A stretch of 64,000 bases of DNA from Posidonia oceanica (Eukaryota > Streptophyta > Magnoliopsida > Alismatales > Posidoniaceae): assembly GCA_037176725.1 (NCBI GenBank), contig JAZBRS010000013.1:10543001-10607000 (forward strand), read 5' to 3'. Positions 60,210 to 64,000 of this stretch are shown in pieces. Positions within the stretch are counted from its first letter, which is position 1. Each line of letters starts with the position of its first letter. The translations under genes and the position numbers were made by a program. The notes under the pieces are model-generated. The model was given only the letters and a program-made list of their open reading frames with translations, had not been told where the DNA came from and ran no database searches.

Positions 60210-60327
60210 AAAATTGAATGACATCTCTTTTACAATACTAATGAAGAAGTGACAAAATAAGAATACTACTCGCAAGTTAATGATGCCAGAATAGCAAGTT
60301 GATGCTACTCCTTGGCATAGAATTTAC

Positions 60328-61105
60328 TAGGAGTGTACGTAGGTCGGGTTGGGTCGGATTAAGGGTGAACCCACGATCCAATCCATATTATTCGGGTTGG
60401 ATAATTTTAAACCTATACCCAATCCATACCTAGTCCAGACCTAACCCAACCCGACCCATAAACTTCGGGTTGGGTTGGGTCGGTTCTCAGGTTTTATATC
60501 ATATGAATTTTACACCTATTGGCCATTCATTAATCTTTAATTACAGGAAAAGTTGATTACTCCTGGGACGGCCTTTGGATAAAATAAGTGACTTACAACT
60601 TGATGCAAAGATCACTACAAAATGTAATGCATTATAGTAGCCACTACAGAAAAGTTATCTCCAGTTCTTTGTTAATATGGCTTTTTCTTTGCGTGCATGC
60701 TTTTTACAGCTTACCACTATTAACTATGTAGCAGCAGTGCGCGTGCAATATGAATACGTGGGTCAAACATGAGCACTATTGTTAAAAGTGAATAATTTAT
60801 TTGTATTTGACTTTATTTCTCCCAATATCTGTTGATTAAGTATCATTTTTGCTCTCTTAATATTTCTTAATCATACATATAATATGTATTTATAAATATA
60901 AATAATTAATATCATATATATATACCTTTGGGTTCGGGTCGGGTTAGGTAACCCATGCCTAGAACCCATAGCCAACCCAGAAAGTTCGGGTTTAGGATTT
61001 TCAGATCCATACCCAACCCATGATAAAAAAAACCTGACCCAACCCAACCTACATGGGTCGGGTTGGTTTGATTTTTGGGTCAACCTGAATCCATGTACAC
61101 CCCTA
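60328..61105. mobile_element. hAT-like non-autonomous element with intact duplication
   Basis: Starts TAGGAGTGTACGTAGGTCGG and ends CATGTACACCCCTA. GAATTTAC is present on both sides (60320-60327, 61106-61113), a perfect 8-bp duplication. It is related to the element at 15706-16431, sharing the ends, the GGATAATTTTAAACC block and the CCCAACCC/GGGTTGGG inverted tracts. It encodes no transposase. Confidence 0.85.
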
Positions 61106-61121
61106 GAATTTACCTGTAGAC

Positions 61122-62833
61122 ATGCAGCATCGGCGACATCGCCGTTGGAGTGATAAGAGCCTGCTCAGGCAGGCCACGAGATTCAATTGGAAGCCTTTCG
61201 TCTCTACGTTAACGGAGGAAGACGAGGAGGATTCTAGGTATTCTCTTGACCTTGTCCACACTACTCCATCTCCCTCTACTTATTCTCTGTCTTCCTCGAG
61301 TCCCTTTCTCTCTACTTTGTTAAGCTACACAGGGACCGCAACCTCTTCTAAAGAAGAGACTTCCTTCACTCCTATCTCTCATCAAGGGGAATCCATTCTC
61401 CTCAGTCCCTCCGTGGACGATAAGGTTCCTCCCATCCCTGATTTCAATAACACATGTTGCACTGATGAGCTCTCTCGGACTAACACAAGGGATGAGAATG
61501 ATAATCAACACATCATCGGATGCCTTGATAAGCAACTAAGTCTACACTATGTGGAAACCACCCACTACTTCTCTCTATCCTTAGACTTTCTCCTAGGCCT
61601 GGCAACGGGTCAGGTCTAGGTCGAGTCCACCTATATCCAAATCCAGACCCATCTTTTTCACGAGTCTAGGTTTAGTTCTAGGTCCGCAATCTAAAATCTG
61701 AATCTAGACACTACCCAAACCTATGAAGATAATGGGTTTGGATTTGAGTCTTGGATTTGACCGGTCTAAACATTAAATAATACTTGTATAAAAATCTAAT
61801 GAAAAATACCTATTGATTAAAATGATCACTACAATTTATAAAATTACCTATGAATATTATACATAACAAAATACTAATCAAATCATTATAATAATTAATA
61901 ACAAGCACTTTTATTAGGAAAAACTAAATAACAACCATAATCCAATAATCCTTCCAACACAAAAAAAGAAAGAAGGGAATGAGGTAGAGTGGAGAGGTTG
62001 AGCTGTTGAGAGGAGGATGTGGTGGTCGTAATTGGAACTTGGGAAAGGAAATGAGAGAGTTAGGGTTTGAACTAGAAAAGGGAAATGGAGGTTTTGTTAA
62101 AAAATAAATAAATAATATTATACAATTAAATATAATTATTATAATATATTTTAGATTCACGAGTCTAGATATTTTTAGACCCAGACCTTACCCACTAAAC
62201 AAACGGATCTATCAGGTCTGGGTCCATATGGATCTTATTTTCTAGACACAGACTCTAACTTCATGAGTCCAGATCCACGATCTTGGATCCAGACGCGACC
62301 CATTACCAAGCCTACTTCCTTCCCTCTTCTTCTTCTAATTTCAGGGCGAAACAATCGGATAGAGACACAGACACCCCTCTCTTGGACAGTGCATTGGATG
62401 GGTTGTGCCACCCCCATGAAGACAAGGTGGGTGACAATGAATTTTATCCTCCTCAAAATATATAGGAAACGACAGGCCAAGAGGCATCAAACTAGAGTAC
62501 ATTAACGGTATCTCTATCCATGATCGCACCCCTAGGGAGGGGGAGAGATACCCCCAGCTCCATCATTGACCTTGTTTCCGACATCTTGAGTCTAGCAATG
62601 TCAAACCAAAATACCGTGGAGACCTTCTCAAGTTCTATGGAGAGACTTGACATTTCAAAAGGCTCAATGGGTTCTGGATCTACATTGGCAAAATTGGACT
62701 TTGTTAGTGCATCACTAGGATATTTGGGTATTATCCTGAAACATGATCGCCTTAGTGCCCAGCCAAAACAAGTTTCTCCGATGAACTGGGACTTGTTGGA
62801 AGCCACCATGGTGACCATTTCTCTTACAACAAA
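61122..62833 (+). pseudogene. Unidentified reading frame split by an hAT-like element
   Basis: An ATG frame at 61122 is open into the hAT-like element at 61594. After subtracting the insertion and one copy of its duplication, the same register resumes at 62323 and runs to a TAG at 62463. It then continues in register with one more stop near 62493 up to 62833, where a CACTA element begins. The predicted protein is Ser/Thr-rich and acidic in its first part (EEDEED near residue 32), with no domain I recognise. Later words include NTVETFSSSMERLD and NWDLLEATMVTISL. It could be a plant gene, a LINE ORF1 or a retroelement gag. It is broken by two insertions and two stops. Confidence 0.5.
61594..62314. 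mobile_element. hAT-like non-autonomous element inside the unidentified frame
   Basis: Begins TAGGCCTGGCAACGGGTC and ends GACCCATTACCAAGCCTA, clear terminal inverted repeats. The flanking octamers CTTTCTCC (61586-61593) and CTTCCTTC (62315-62322) agree at six of eight positions. The interior is AT-rich with GAGTCTAGAT/ATCTAGACTC-type inverted blocks and no transposase. Confidence 0.75.
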
Positions 62834-64000
62834 CACTACTAGAAAAATAGGAAATCACGATAACAGATGTCCTCGTAGTAAGCCTAGTTGCTAAAACACA
62901 TTTGCAAGGAGATTTTCTAGTAATGTGCACGTAAAATTTTTTACAAGGACTTAGTGGAGGCAATGTGCACGTAAAAATTTTTGTGAGGACTTAGCGGGGA
63001 CCACTAAGTCCTTGCAAGGTCCTCACTATTCGTCGAAATTCCCCTGCAACGTACATGCTATGACCTGGCAAAATTTTAAAAAAAATTTAAAAAATTTAAA
63101 AATTGCGAGGACTTCACGGGGACATTGTCCTCGCTAAGTCCTCACGAGCTTTAAAAAAAATTTTAAAAAATAAATATTTGAAGTTAAGAAAAATAATCTG
63201 AACTGATTTTAGAAAAAAAGCATTAGAAAAGTTGAATTTACATGTTACTATATTTCAGACATAGGAATTTACATGTATATTCCAACAATGCAATTTTCCA
63301 ACATTTGTCATGTTATTTTCAATCATGCAGCATTGTAGACCGTAAACTTCAAACTTACTTTGACTTGCTGAGGCAATGCACTTACTCCAAAATCTGTGAC
63401 TTTTAGAAGGCCATTTGCATCCAGTAGTAAGTTCTCTGGCTGTGATGAGAAAAGCAATTACATTAGTGTATTATAAAAATTTGATATGTTGGAGTTACAT
63501 TAAAACAGAGATGCAATCTTGCCTTCAGGTCTTTATGAAAAATGCCTCTACTATGACAATAATCCACGGCATTTATAAGTTGTTGAAAGTACTTTCTACC
63601 TTCATCTTTCTTCATCCTCCCACAAGTAGCCTAATGCTGAAAGATGAAAAACTTAAAATAAAAAATGAAAAACTATTTCAATCTTATTGTTTAGACAGAT
63701 AGGTAAAAATGTCATATATTGTCTTACGATTTTGTCAAACAGATCGCTACTAGTCACAAATTCCATAACATTGTATATCTTTGACTTGTTGGCCATCTCA
63801 CCGACAGAACATTGGAAGAAAAATCAAGCACACTATGATATTACACATCAATGAGAAGTAAGTTACAGAAATAAACAAGAAGTATGAATAAAACATCCAA
63901 GTTATCACTAGGAAAAAAAATTGATCGGAATTTGGAAACATTAACATTTTTTTGTAGTGCACAATTAGGGTAAAAAAAAACTACTGCATAAGTTCAACCA
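62834..64000. mobile_element. CACTA transposon end, continues beyond the window
   Basis: It begins CACTACTAGAAAAATAGG, the characteristic CACTA terminus, after AAA as possible 3-bp duplication. Sub-terminal repeats with GAGGACTTAGCGGGG and complementary copies such as AAGTCCTTGCAAGGTCCTC follow to about 63160, as expected for transposase-binding repeats. From 63180 on the interior is AT-rich and carries a protein-kinase gene fragment. The other end is not in the window. Confidence 0.75.
63359..63796 (-). pseudogene. CIPK-type protein kinase fragment, three exons, in the CACTA element
   Basis: Minus-strand exons: 63796-63728 (MANKSKIYNVMEFV..DLFDKI), 63630-63523 ([20 protein letters not shown], then [12 protein letters not shown]) and 63439-63359 ([20 protein letters not shown], then ALPQQVK). 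Lengths of 69, 108 and 81 bp keep phase, and two match the exon layout I recall for CBL-interacting kinases (CIPK3/9/23 group). They cover kinase subdomains V to VII. The catalytic loop reads HKDLK for HRDLK; DFG is intact. The donor after HKDLK is GC, not GT; the one after QQVK is GTAAGT. The acceptor of the first exon is eroded. Seventeen bases at 63984-64000 may be the end of the previous exon. The fragment stops in an intron bordering CACTA repeats, so capture by the transposon is the simplest reading. A truncated resident gene is the alternative. Confidence 0.82.

Overview
The window is nuclear DNA from a flowering plant. It holds two intron-rich plant genes with GT-AG introns, nested LTR retrotransposons, hAT-, Mutator- and CACTA-type elements, and long AT-rich spacers. 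The species cannot be named from the sequence. I assembled exon structures by hand from splice sites, reading phase and remembered family sequences; no database search was run.

Left edge (1-8036): a non-coding LTR retrotransposon (LARD type) on the minus strand. It has 3.06-kb LTRs, of which the left one is cut by the window edge. A primer-binding site and a polypurine tract are recognisable. Its 2.7-kb interior codes for nothing but carries a tandem array of about 40-bp hairpin units.

First gene (9591-23236, +): an RBP47-type triple-RRM RNA-binding protein, six exons, 424 aa. Intron 2 holds a minus-strand Ty1/copia relic with a perfect 5-bp target duplication (ATTAT), plus an hAT-like element containing a large perfect palindrome. 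Intron 5 holds a degenerate plus-strand Ty1/copia element. A broken proline-rich reading frame lies head-to-head upstream.

Second gene (24890-29143, +): a MIP1-type leucine-zipper/DUF547 protein, ten coding exons, 575 aa. Downstream are a minus-strand copia 5' fragment (about 30400-31122) and a Mutator-like inverted-repeat element (31674-32379).

Centre (32462-56599): one giant Ty3/gypsy element of the Tat/Ogre type. It is 24.1 kb long with 4.4-kb LTRs and is flanked by the duplication CATAG. It codes for Gag, protease, reverse transcriptase, RNase H, a second (archaeal-like) RNase H and integrase. An extra reading frame resembling DUF7745/plant-mobile-domain proteins follows the integrase. 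All frames are broken by stops, and one RT catalytic aspartate is lost. The most unusual feature is its non-coding structure. Each LTR carries 27-nt hairpin units (8-bp stem, 11-nt loop), mostly in adjacent pairs. The 3' region carries 25 tandem hairpins whose stems vary in a compensatory way, bracketed by two copies of a strong 11-bp hairpin.

Right edge (56605-64000): AT-rich spacer, a Mutator-like element (59221-60209), and an hAT-like element with a perfect 8-bp duplication (60328-61105). Next is an unidentified reading frame that was split by another hAT-like element (61594-62314) and then cut by a CACTA transposon starting at 62834. Inside the CACTA element, on the minus strand, are three exons of a CIPK-type protein kinase, apparently a captured gene fragment.
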